Source of the DNA: Gemmatimonadota bacterium | GTDB taxonomy: Bacteria; JAAXHH01 | DNA: 33,110 nucleotides | Assembly: GCA_009835325.1 (NCBI GenBank) | Contig: VXWP01000117.1 | Coordinates: 1 to 33,110 of the forward strand | Reading direction: 5' to 3' | Shown: one piece after another, positions 1 to 7,151 of the stretch | How positions within the stretch are numbered: position 1 is the stretch's first letter | How the letters are laid out: each line of letters begins with the position of its first letter | Translations under genes and position numbers: made by a program | The notes under the pieces: generated by a model | What the model was told of the DNA's origin: nothing | Database searches by the model: none | Seen by the model: the letters and a program-made list of their open reading frames with translations, nothing else

Positions 1-1
1 G

Positions 2-619
2 ATCTACACACTGGGCAAGCCGCCCGGTTCGGTTACGGATCCGGAGTTGTACAAGGAAGAGGCCCGGTCCCTGGGGGATCTCGTTCGGGAACACTGTCGC
101 GGCAGCGTCCTGGATATCCCCTGCGGAACGGGCTACTGGCTACAGTTTTACGCTGCGAACTGTTCGGCGATCACGCTCGTGGATCAGTCGGAGAACATGC
201 TCGAGGAGGGAAGAGAGAAGGCGCGCGCGCAAGGCGTCGAACCGAACACCAGGTTCGTGAAGGCCGACGCCCTCGATGTGTCGCTGGAAGACCGGTCCTT
301 CGATTCCGTGCTCGTGGGGTTCTTCCTCAGCCACGTCACCGACAGCCAGATAGACCGGTTCTTCCATAGCTTGCGAAACGCACTGAAGCCGGGCGGACGC
401 GTTGTCATCCTGGACTCTAGCTGGACGCGGTACCGCGGGTCCCGGTCCAAGGAAGGCACTACGGTACGCACGCTCAATGACGGGCGGCAATTCGAGATCT
501 ACAAGCGGTACTTCGAAGGGGCGGATTTCGTCCGGTTGTCGGAATCCTGCGAAATGGACTTCACTGTGCAATACGAGGGCAAGCTCTACCTCGGCGTCAC
601 GGGAACGGTGCGTGAATGA
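2..619 (+). CDS. Class I SAM-dependent methyltransferase, 5'-truncated by window edge
   Basis: The reading frame is open from base 2, so the real start probably lies before the window; a TTG at 47 is the first possible internal start. Near the N-terminus is a glycine-rich SAM-binding motif I (VLDIPCGTGYW), followed by an acidic strand end (LVDQSENML) that would hold the SAM ribose, and a post-motif III segment (KPGGRVVILDS). These define a Rossmann-fold class I methyltransferase. The substrate cannot be told from sequence. Its stop overlaps the start of the next methyltransferase (ATGA at 616-619), which indicates translational coupling and a shared pathway. Confidence 0.85.
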   Translation: MYTLGKPPGSVTDPELYKEEARSLGDLVREHCRGSVLDIPCGTGYWLQFYAANCSAITLVDQSENMLEEGREKARAQGVEPNTRFVKADALDVSLEDRSFDSVLVGFFLSHVTDSQIDRFFHSLRNALKPGGRVVILDSSWTRYRGSRSKEGTTVRTLNDGRQFEIYKRYFEGADFVRLSESCEMDFTVQYEGKLYLGVTGTVRE

Positions 620-1401
620 GCGATCAAATGCGCGCCCGACGACCAGCGCCGGATTTGCAGGGTCGCGGGCCAGCGCCGGATTTGCACGGTCGCGGTCCAG
701 CGCCGGATCCGGACAATCTGCAACCGGAGAACCTGCATCGGGCGACCATCGAGTATTACAACCTGCGCCAGGTCCACGGCGACATGCCGCACAAGATCCC
801 CCGGGGGCCCGCGCCTGATCTGCCCGCCGAACAGGCCAGGATGGTCCGGGAATCGCAGGAGGCCATGCGGGGCCGACGGGTGCTCGAGGTAGCGAGCGGC
901 ACGGGATCGGCGACCCGGGAAATCGCAGAAACCGCAGTGTCTGTCACGGGGGTAGAGATCGCTCCAAACATGCTGGACCTGGCCGCAGAAAACGACAACC
1001 CGCCCAACGTCAGTTATCTGGCCGGCGACGCCTTCGAACTTGGATCCATCGCGCCAGGCAAGCGTTTTGACGGCGGTTTCGCGGCGGGGTTTCTGCACAC
1101 CTGCCCTGCTTCGAGGCATGGGGAGTTTCTGCATGGCTTCCACGCACGGCTCGAGGAGGGTTCTGTCGTGTTCATGCGGTCGTCCAGGCCGACAAGTCCC
1201 GATGCTGTAAGCCGGCTGTTCAGGATTGAGGGCCACGAGGACCAGTTCATGACGCGACAATTGTCCGATGGTTCGGAATTCGTCATGGTCGAGAATGATC
1301 CAACGGAAGACGAACTAAGGCGCATATTCGAGCCCCTGTCGAAAAACCTCATGGTGCATATCGGCAACTACTGGTGGTGGATCCGGTACGAGTTGTCCTG
1401 A
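616..1401 (+). CDS. SAM-dependent methyltransferase with repeat-expanded N-terminus
   Basis: A 261-residue protein with a class I methyltransferase core: motif I is VLEVASGTGSATREIAE, followed by TGVEIAPNMLDLA as the acidic-loop strand. The ATG at 616 overlaps the previous stop; a second in-frame ATG at 628 is also possible. The first roughly 35 residues contain a 9-residue repeat (PAPDLQGRG, PAPDLHGRG, then a partial PAPDPDN) encoded by a 27-bp DNA tandem repeat. A related PAPDL segment occurs again near residue 65, in what looks like native protein. The repeat may be a recent insertion at the gene start rather than part of the catalytic fold. Substrate unknown. Next to another methyltransferase and a GNAT enzyme. 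Confidence 0.82.
   Translation: MSDQMRARRPAPDLQGRGPAPDLHGRGPAPDPDNLQPENLHRATIEYYNLRQVHGDMPHKIPRGPAPDLPAEQARMVRESQEAMRGRRVLEVASGTGSATREIAETAVSVTGVEIAPNMLDLAAENDNPPNVSYLAGDAFELGSIAPGKRFDGGFAAGFLHTCPASRHGEFLHGFHARLEEGSVVFMRSSRPTSPDAVSRLFRIEGHEDQFMTRQLSDGSEFVMVENDPTEDELRRIFEPLSKNLMVHIGNYWWWIRYELS
643..712 (+). repeat. 27-bp tandem repeat in the methyltransferase N-terminus
   Basis: Two full 27-bp units (643-669 and 670-696) that differ at two positions, followed by a partial third unit (697-712). The unit length is a multiple of three, so the frame is kept and the protein gains a 9-residue repeat (PAPDL-x-GRG). A diverged relative of the core lies about 100 bp downstream (around 805-822). Confidence 0.9.
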
Positions 1402-1410
1402 GGCCGCGTC

Positions 1411-2289
1411 ATGTACGACATCGTGCAACATGGCCACGCAAGGGAACTTCTGGCGCTGTCCGGTTCCCACCTGGAAAAACGCGAGAGCGAGAACAACCTG
1501 CCCCTGGGCCTGGCGTACACGCTGGCCGAAGATCCGTACTACTACGGCGACGAACCGCCGCTGCTCCTGAGCATTCTGGATAACGGCGATCCGGTGGGCG
1601 TAGCGGTCAGGTCGCCACCCTACAGACTCGTCCTGAGCATATACGACACGGAAATCGATTGTGCCATGGACCGGCTTGTTCGGCACCTGAAAAACGGGAA
1701 TGTACGGGTGCCGGGCGTAGTGGGACCGGAGGCTGAAGCCCGGAGCTTTTCCAGTCAGTGGATAAGGGCTTTCCCGGGGTGTTCAGCGATACCGCGAAAA
1801 CGGCTGCGGGTATTCGAGGCTCGAAGCGTGATCGACGTGCCGCTCGCCCCGGGCGGGCTGAGGCCGGCTGAAATGGCGGATCAACGACTGATGGCGAAGT
1901 GGGTCGCGGCATTCACGCGGGAAGCGGTCGGTGAGGAAAGCGGACCGGGGAAGGCGGAACGCAACGCTGAAAAGTACATCAAGGAGGGAAACCTGTACAT
2001 CTGGGAGGACGATGGTCCGGTGTCGATCGCCAGGCAGTCGCGGCCCATGAGAAACGGTACGAATGTCACAATGGTTTACACTCCTGCCGCGTTACGTAAC
2101 CGGGGATACGCGACTTCGTGCGTTTACGCGTTGACGAAGAAACTGCTTGCGGGTTCGTACGAGTTCTGTAGTCTGTTTACCGACCAGTCGAACCCAGCCT
2201 CCAACCACATCTATCAGAAAATCGGCTACGTGCCTCTGGGCGATACGCTGGAATTCGATTTCGAATACGGGGCAGGACCTTCCGAATAG
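1411..2289 (+). CDS. GNAT-family N-acetyltransferase
   Basis: A 292-residue protein. The C-terminal part has the GNAT core: strand 4 (VTMVYTPAALRN) leads into the acetyl-CoA pyrophosphate loop RNRGYAT (about residues 229-235), followed by FTDQSNPASNHIYQKIGY, the usual late helix and strand carrying the conserved N-x-x-Y. The N-terminal roughly 150 residues do not show an obvious motif and may be a degenerate second GNAT-like half, as in tandem GNAT proteins. The ATG at 1411 is nine bases after the preceding stop. Acyl acceptor unknown. It probably belongs to the same transcription unit as the two methyltransferases. Confidence 0.85.
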   Translation: MYDIVQHGHARELLALSGSHLEKRESENNLPLGLAYTLAEDPYYYGDEPPLLLSILDNGDPVGVAVRSPPYRLVLSIYDTEIDCAMDRLVRHLKNGNVRVPGVVGPEAEARSFSSQWIRAFPGCSAIPRKRLRVFEARSVIDVPLAPGGLRPAEMADQRLMAKWVAAFTREAVGEESGPGKAERNAEKYIKEGNLYIWEDDGPVSIARQSRPMRNGTNVTMVYTPAALRNRGYATSCVYALTKKLLAGSYEFCSLFTDQSNPASNHIYQKIGYVPLGDTLEFDFEYGAGPSE

Positions 2290-2334
2290 GGTCTGGCTGT
2301 CCGTCGGCAACGGCAGAATAGGAGCGCTCATTAC

Positions 2335-2766
2335 ATGGCGAAGATCACCGAATTCATGGGATACACCAGTGAAGACCAGGCCAAAATCCCCGACATTCCC
2401 AAACCGGAGACGCCACCGGATCCCATGATCGTCAACGCCCAGGACGGCGTGCCGGTCGTCTATCCGGGATGCAACGGTCTGGGGGTCAGAGTGGTGCATC
2501 CTGTCAATCCCAACGCCCCCGCTGAGAACATGGGCCTGGTGCTGTTCTACGTGCCGCCCCATGTCATTCTCGAACCTGGTTCACATCCCACCGAAGAGAC
2601 CTATGTCATCCTGGAGGGATCGGGGGAAATGACCTTCGCGAATTACAAACGTGACGTGAAAAAGGGCGACTTCGTCTATCTGCCGCCCTGGTGTCTGCAC
2701 GGCATAGAAAACACCGGAACCGAAGCCCTTGTCGTACTCATATGTACCTCTCCTCCCAATCCGTAG
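2335..2766 (+). CDS. Single-domain cupin protein
   Basis: A 143-residue small beta-barrel protein. Cupin motif 1 reads PGSHPTEETYVILEGSG and motif 2 reads GDFVYLPPWCLHGIENTG. Aligning to the classical G-x5-H-x-H-x3-E-x6-G pattern, the first metal histidine is replaced by Gly82, while His84, Glu88 and His122 remain, so a three-ligand metal site is possible. An AGGAG ribosome site lies nine bases before the ATG. Cupins include dioxygenases, isomerases and binding proteins; no specific activity can be assigned. It sits directly before a 2-oxoglutarate dioxygenase gene with a 26-bp gap, so the pair may act on the same compound. Confidence 0.85.
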   Translation: MAKITEFMGYTSEDQAKIPDIPKPETPPDPMIVNAQDGVPVVYPGCNGLGVRVVHPVNPNAPAENMGLVLFYVPPHVILEPGSHPTEETYVILEGSGEMTFANYKRDVKKGDFVYLPPWCLHGIENTGTEALVVLICTSPPNP

Positions 2767-2792
2767 GCTCACGGAGCCAAGGAGCGCAGGTT

Positions 2793-3629
2793 ATGGGCTA
2801 CAAATTGACTGAGCAGCAACTGGCGTTCTTCGATACGTTCGGGTACCTGGGGTTTCCGGGTCTGCTGGTCGATCGCATCGACGAAATCATCAACGATTTC
2901 GAGGAGGTCTGGGCAGGCCGTGGAGGCGGGCACGACGGACGGCCGCATGACGGTAAGCAACGGTCCTGCATCGTACCGTTCATCGACCAGCATGACCGGT
3001 TATCCTCGCTGCTGGACGACGAACGGATCCGGGGGATAGCGACCAGTCTTCTGGGCGACGATTTCAATTACATGGGCAGCGACGGTAACTACTATGCCGG
3101 CGATACGAGGTGGCACTCCGATGGATGGCATCCCGAAATCCTGCATATCAAGATCGCCTTCTACCTGGATACGCTAACGCGGGACACCGGCTGCCTGCGG
3201 GTCATTCCCGGCAGCCACAAGCGGGATGATGTCTATGCGGACGCCTTGCAGAAAAACGTAGGCGAGAGTTCGTCATTGTGGGATACGGCGCCCGCGGACG
3301 TACCGGCCCAGGCGCTGGAGACCCGTCCGGGCGACATCGTATGCTTCAACCACAATACCAAGCACGCCTCGTTCGGCGGCGGTGGGCGCCGGCGGATGTT
3401 CACCATGAACCTGTGCCAGCGCTATCCCGAGCATCTCATCCCGGAATTGCGCGACTACATCAGCGGCGCATCCCGCTTCTGGCTGGACGAAGCGTACGGT
3501 CCGGCGATGCTGCGAACCGCTTCCCCCGATCGTTTGCGTCACCTCGAGCAGGTCATGGCAAACGACGATCACCTGCCGGAACTGAGCCGCCAGGCCAGGG
3601 AAACCATGAGCGAGCCGTCGCGGGGCTGA
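2793..3629 (+). CDS. Phytanoyl-CoA dioxygenase (PhyH) family Fe(II)/2-oxoglutarate oxygenase
   Basis: A 278-residue protein. The start is the ATG at 2793, preceded by AAGGAG; a longer open frame upstream overlaps the cupin gene and is not used. The Fe(II) facial triad is visible as WHSDGW (His108, Asp110) and a distal His191 in NHNTKHASF. A run of arginines (around residues 199-201) would bind the 2-oxoglutarate carboxylate. CLRVIPGSHK is the typical PhyH strand-and-turn before the distal histidine. Members hydroxylate or halogenate many small molecules, so a phytanoyl-CoA substrate should not be assumed. It ends 24 bases before the convergent creatininase gene. Confidence 0.9.
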   Translation: MGYKLTEQQLAFFDTFGYLGFPGLLVDRIDEIINDFEEVWAGRGGGHDGRPHDGKQRSCIVPFIDQHDRLSSLLDDERIRGIATSLLGDDFNYMGSDGNYYAGDTRWHSDGWHPEILHIKIAFYLDTLTRDTGCLRVIPGSHKRDDVYADALQKNVGESSSLWDTAPADVPAQALETRPGDIVCFNHNTKHASFGGGGRRRMFTMNLCQRYPEHLIPELRDYISGASRFWLDEAYGPAMLRTASPDRLRHLEQVMANDDHLPELSRQARETMSEPSRG

Positions 3630-3653
3630 GTGCGGGTTGTCGCTCGCAATCCC

Positions 3654-4508
3654 CTAGGTCATCTTCCACTTCGTATCGGGCACATCCCCATGCTGCACGC
3701 GCCGCGCCAGTATGGGCGTCTTGCGCAATTCCCGGACGAGCTCGATCACGCCGTTGATGGCGGCCTCCAGAAACTTCTCTCCCTTCTCTTTCGTCGCTTT
3801 TGTGGCGTCTCCCATGACCCCGCTGGGAGAAATCGAACTCCAGTAGGGTACCAGGCGGGCGTCGGAAGCATCGGGATGTCCGCCGGACAGGAGGTCCGTC
3901 TTGAAACTGTCGGGAAGCGGGCTCCGGTTGTCCACGGCCTTGTCCATCTCGACCAGGTCGGGCTTCAGGACGAGGTAGAGCGACGTCTCGTATTCCCCGC
4001 CGTGAGACGTCCCGCCGTAGTCCGAATCGCGGAGCGCATTACCCGTCTTCCGGGCCTGCCTCAGTCCCCAGTGGTTCGCACTGGCGCAAAGAACACGTCC
4101 CTCATAGTCGAGCACGGTGAGACGGGCGGCCAGATCCAGGGGCGAGGTGTTGCTCCCGTGGCCATTGATGATCAGGATGCGCTTGAAACCGTGATAGGCC
4201 AGACTGCAGCACACATCCCGGACGTAGTTGATGAAGGTGTCCCACCGGATGGTGATCGTCCCGTGGAAATCCATGTGATGAGGACTGTAGCCGTGGGTCA
4301 CCGGCGGGGCGAGGACGACCTCTTCCGGGATGCGGGCCGCGGCGCGCCGGCAGATCTCCGTCGCCAGGACCACGTCGACGTCCACCGGCAGGTGCGGTCC
4401 GTGGTCTTCATAAGTCGCCACCGGCAGGAGGGCGACCCGGTCCTGGGCCGCGGCATCCCTGACCTCGTTCCAGATCATCTCCGCGTAGTCATACTTAACC
4501 GATGCCAT
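3654..4508 (-). CDS. Creatininase-family amidohydrolase (possible formylglutamate deformylase)
   Basis: A 284-residue protein with the family metal-site motifs: YEDHGPHLPVDVD (Glu34, His36, Asp45), NGHGSN (His117) and SHGGEYETS (Glu172). The start is supported by a strong AAAGGAG site at 4515-4521. The family includes creatininase and the archaeal riboflavin/F420-pathway enzyme ArfB, which hydrolyses a formamide bond. It is the last gene of the histidine operon, 39 bases after hutF, where HutG (N-formylglutamate deformylase) would usually be found. A deformylase role in that pathway is inferred from position, not shown by the sequence. Confidence 0.88.
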   Translation of the reverse strand: MASVKYDYAEMIWNEVRDAAAQDRVALLPVATYEDHGPHLPVDVDVVLATEICRRAAARIPEEVVLAPPVTHGYSPHHMDFHGTITIRWDTFINYVRDVCCSLAYHGFKRILIINGHGSNTSPLDLAARLTVLDYEGRVLCASANHWGLRQARKTGNALRDSDYGGTSHGGEYETSLYLVLKPDLVEMDKAVDNRSPLPDSFKTDLLSGGHPDASDARLVPYWSSISPSGVMGDATKATKEKGEKFLEAAINGVIELVRELRKTPILARRVQHGDVPDTKWKMT

Positions 4509-4512
4509 CAGG

Positions 4513-4521
4513 GGCTCCTTT
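4513..4521 (-). promoter_or_regulatory. Strong ribosome binding site for the creatininase-family gene
   Basis: On the minus strand the sequence AAAGGAGCC lies five bases before the ATG at 4508. The hut genes upstream are coupled by overlaps or have weak sites, so this gene may be translated more independently. Confidence 0.75.
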
Positions 4522-4547
4522 CGTTTCGTTCGCCCATCTTTCTTTAT

Positions 4548-5795
4548 TTAAATTAACTCCAGTTTACGCAGCGATTTGCGGTACAGTTCCAAGGTCTCGT
4601 CGTATTGGGCGTGACAGCCCTCGGCAATGATCTGCCGTCCCGCGACGACGACGGATTTCACCGCCCTCGGCGTGGCACCGAAGAGGATCGCATCGGATGC
4701 GAGATCCCCGTCGACGGCGGCGATGGACGGGTCGTCGGGGTTCAGGTGCACATGGTCTTCCCGCCACGATGCCTCAAGACCACAGGCCGCATAGCCTTGT
4801 CTCGTGGCCGCGTCCAGCAGCACGGGTGCTTCCGCCGCGGCGTGTCGTACTTCTCGGCGGGACCGTTCGTCGAGTTCCACGGCCCTCGCTTCTTCGAAGG
4901 CGTTCTCGCAGGCGTGGCTGTCCACTCCGACGCAGAGGCGCGCGCCGGCGTCTAGCAGTCCGGACGTGGGCGGGAGTCCGTCGCCGAGATCCCGTTCTGT
5001 AGTACGGCAAATACACACGAAAGCGTGGTTTTCGCCCAGTGCGGAGACTTCCGCGTCCTCCAGGTGCGTGGCATGCACGGCCACGAAACGCGGGGACAAC
5101 ACGCCTTCATTGGAAAGCAGCGCCACGGGCGTCGTCCCGTGCTCCGCCCTGCATTCCTCCAGCTCGCCGCGTTGTTCGCTGACGTGCATGTGGAAGGGAA
5201 TATCGTGCTCGTCCGCGTACGCGGCCAGCGTCCGAATCCCGGATATCGGCACCGCCCGAACACTATGAACGGCCGCGGCCACGGCCACGTGAGGATCGTC
5301 TGCGTAACGCGTTCGCAGGTCATCGAGGTCTTGCGTCACGAGATCGATCGACGGGTCGATGAATCGCTCCTGCGCGGGTACCGCGGACTGCCGGTAACCG
5401 GCCCGCAAGTAGGCAGTGCGTATCAGGCAGATACGGATGCCGACGTCCCTGGCCGCACGAATCACGGCGTCCGCCAATTCGGTGCGTTCCGCATAGGGAC
5501 GCCCACCAGGACCATGATGCACGTAATGGAACTCGCCGACGGCCGTGACACCTGACATCGCCAGCTCGGTGTAGGCAAAACGGGAAATCGCGTACAGGTC
5601 GTCCGGACCGAGCCCTTCGACCAACCGGTACATCTCGTCCCGCCAGCCCCGGAAGGTGCCCGCCCGTGTCGCGCGCCGCTGGGTCCGCCCGCGGAGGGCG
5701 CGCTGGAAAGCATGGGAATGGGCCGTGGCCAGGCCGGGCATGATCCAGCGGCCGGCTTCGAAACGAATTGCTGGCGCGTCGTTCCTTGGGTTCAT
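4548..5795 (-). CDS. hutF: Formimidoylglutamate deiminase (HutF)
   Basis: HutF converts N-formimino-L-glutamate to N-formyl-L-glutamate and ammonia, the deiminase branch of histidine breakdown. This 415-residue protein has amidohydrolase-superfamily zinc ligands: HSHAFQRAL (His26, His28), FHMHVSEQ (His204), HATH (His244) and VDSHA (Asp292). The GWRDEMYRL and AVGEFHYVHHGPGG segments are typical of the family. The ATG overlaps the hutI stop (ATGA at 5792-5795). The HSH motif is only 26 residues from the start, so about 40 residues of N-terminal beta-sandwich normally present in HutF are missing. I found no upstream in-frame start in the roughly 75 bases checked. Confidence 0.9.
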   Translation of the reverse strand: MNPRNDAPAIRFEAGRWIMPGLATAHSHAFQRALRGRTQRRATRAGTFRGWRDEMYRLVEGLGPDDLYAISRFAYTELAMSGVTAVGEFHYVHHGPGGRPYAERTELADAVIRAARDVGIRICLIRTAYLRAGYRQSAVPAQERFIDPSIDLVTQDLDDLRTRYADDPHVAVAAAVHSVRAVPISGIRTLAAYADEHDIPFHMHVSEQRGELEECRAEHGTTPVALLSNEGVLSPRFVAVHATHLEDAEVSALGENHAFVCICRTTERDLGDGLPPTSGLLDAGARLCVGVDSHACENAFEEARAVELDERSRREVRHAAAEAPVLLDAATRQGYAACGLEASWREDHVHLNPDDPSIAAVDGDLASDAILFGATPRAVKSVVVAGRQIIAEGCHAQYDETLELYRKSLRKLELI

Positions 5796-7075
5796 GGGCT
5801 CATTACCCGCCCCCGCTTGATTACGGTCTGCACCGGATTTCCACCGAAAAAGTAGGGGATATGCCGATAATCTCCTGCCTTCAATACGAGGATATCGGCC
5901 CGTTTGCCGACTTCGATAGAACCCGCCTCCTCTCCTTCGCCGATTGCGTGGGCCGCGTTTATGGTGGACGCGTTCAACGCTTCCGCGGGGGTAAGCCGCT
6001 GGTACCTGCAGGCGATGGCCATGACCGCGGGCATGGATGGGCAGGGCGCGGAACCGGGATTCAGGTCGGTGGCGAGGGCCACGGCGGCGCCTGCGTCCAT
6101 CATCGCCCGGGCGTCGGCATAGTCCGTCATGCCCAGGTTGAAGTTGACGGCCGGAAGCGGTACGGCGATGGTGTCGGATCCCCCGAGCATTTCGATTTCA
6201 ACATGTCCCGTCACGTCGAGATGATCGACCGAAACGGCACCGAGTTCCAGGGCCATGGAAACGCCGCCGAAACTATTGAACTGGTCCACGTGCATCTTCG
6301 CCTTGAAACCGATTTCGATCCCGGCCTCCAGCACGCGGCGGGACTGCTCGAGATCGAAGGCGTGGTCTTCGCAGAACACGTCGACATACATGGGAACCCC
6401 CCGCTCCGCGAATCGGGAGGTACGATACCAGGCCGCCGCTTCGGGCAGGATCTCGTCGACTACGCACCGCGTGTACGCTTCGGCATCCCCATCGAATTCG
6501 TGAGGGACGGCGTGGGCGCCCAGGAACGTGGGGACGATATCGCAGGGATGGTCGCGGTCGAGCCCTTCAATGACCCGGAGCATCTTCAGCTCGTCCGAAG
6601 CACTCAGGCCGTAACCGGTCTTGATCTCCACGGTCGTGGTGCCCAGTGCCAGCATTTCGTCGAGCCGGGCCGTGGCGGAGCGCGCGAGTTCGTCCACGGA
6701 TGCCGCCCGCGTATGCCGGACGGTACTGACGATACCCCCGCCGGCCGCCATGATTTCCAGGTACGAAGCGCCCTTGATCCGCAGTTCGAACTCCGCCGCG
6801 CGGTCTCCGCCGAAGATCGTGTGGGTATGGGCGTCCACGAAACCGGGGCAGATGGACCGGCCGGTACAGTCGATCACACGTTCGGACGTAAAGGTACCGT
6901 CCAGTTGCGTGGTCGGCCCGACCGCCACGATCCGCCCGTCTTTGACTACCACGGCGCCGCGCTCGATCACGACGGCCTCCGCCATGGCTTTCCCGCGCTT
7001 CGGGCCACGGGACGCGCAGGTCACGACCTGCTCCGCGTTGTGGAGGTACAGATCGACGGTTTCCATGTTACCCAT
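5792..7075 (-). CDS. hutI: Imidazolonepropionase (HutI)
   Basis: HutI hydrolyses 4-imidazolone-5-propionate to N-formimino-L-glutamate, the third step of histidine utilisation. The 427-residue protein has the amidohydrolase metal site DAHTHTIFGG (His83, His85) and the HutI-specific stretch EIMAAGGGIVSTVRHTR. MHVDQFNSFGG carries a further ligand histidine, and ATDLNPGSAPCPSMP holds the catalytic aspartate region. The start is the ATG at 7075; an ATG at 7066 (METVDLYL) fits equally well. No strong ribosome site is seen. It lies 76 bases after hutH and overlaps hutF by four bases. Confidence 0.96.
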   Translation of the reverse strand: MGNMETVDLYLHNAEQVVTCASRGPKRGKAMAEAVVIERGAVVVKDGRIVAVGPTTQLDGTFTSERVIDCTGRSICPGFVDAHTHTIFGGDRAAEFELRIKGASYLEIMAAGGGIVSTVRHTRAASVDELARSATARLDEMLALGTTTVEIKTGYGLSASDELKMLRVIEGLDRDHPCDIVPTFLGAHAVPHEFDGDAEAYTRCVVDEILPEAAAWYRTSRFAERGVPMYVDVFCEDHAFDLEQSRRVLEAGIEIGFKAKMHVDQFNSFGGVSMALELGAVSVDHLDVTGHVEIEMLGGSDTIAVPLPAVNFNLGMTDYADARAMMDAGAAVALATDLNPGSAPCPSMPAVMAIACRYQRLTPAEALNASTINAAHAIGEGEEAGSIEVGKRADILVLKAGDYRHIPYFFGGNPVQTVIKRGRVMSP

Positions 7076-7151
7076 CTATGAACTGGCGGTGATCGTCGAA
7101 TCGGATTCTACGGTCTTGCCGGGACGCGCTCGACCCATGGGGATGAATGGA

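Noticed and set aside
3630-3653. Terminator between the convergent PhyH and creatininase genes
   Set aside because: No inverted repeat or T-tract is visible in the 24 bases.
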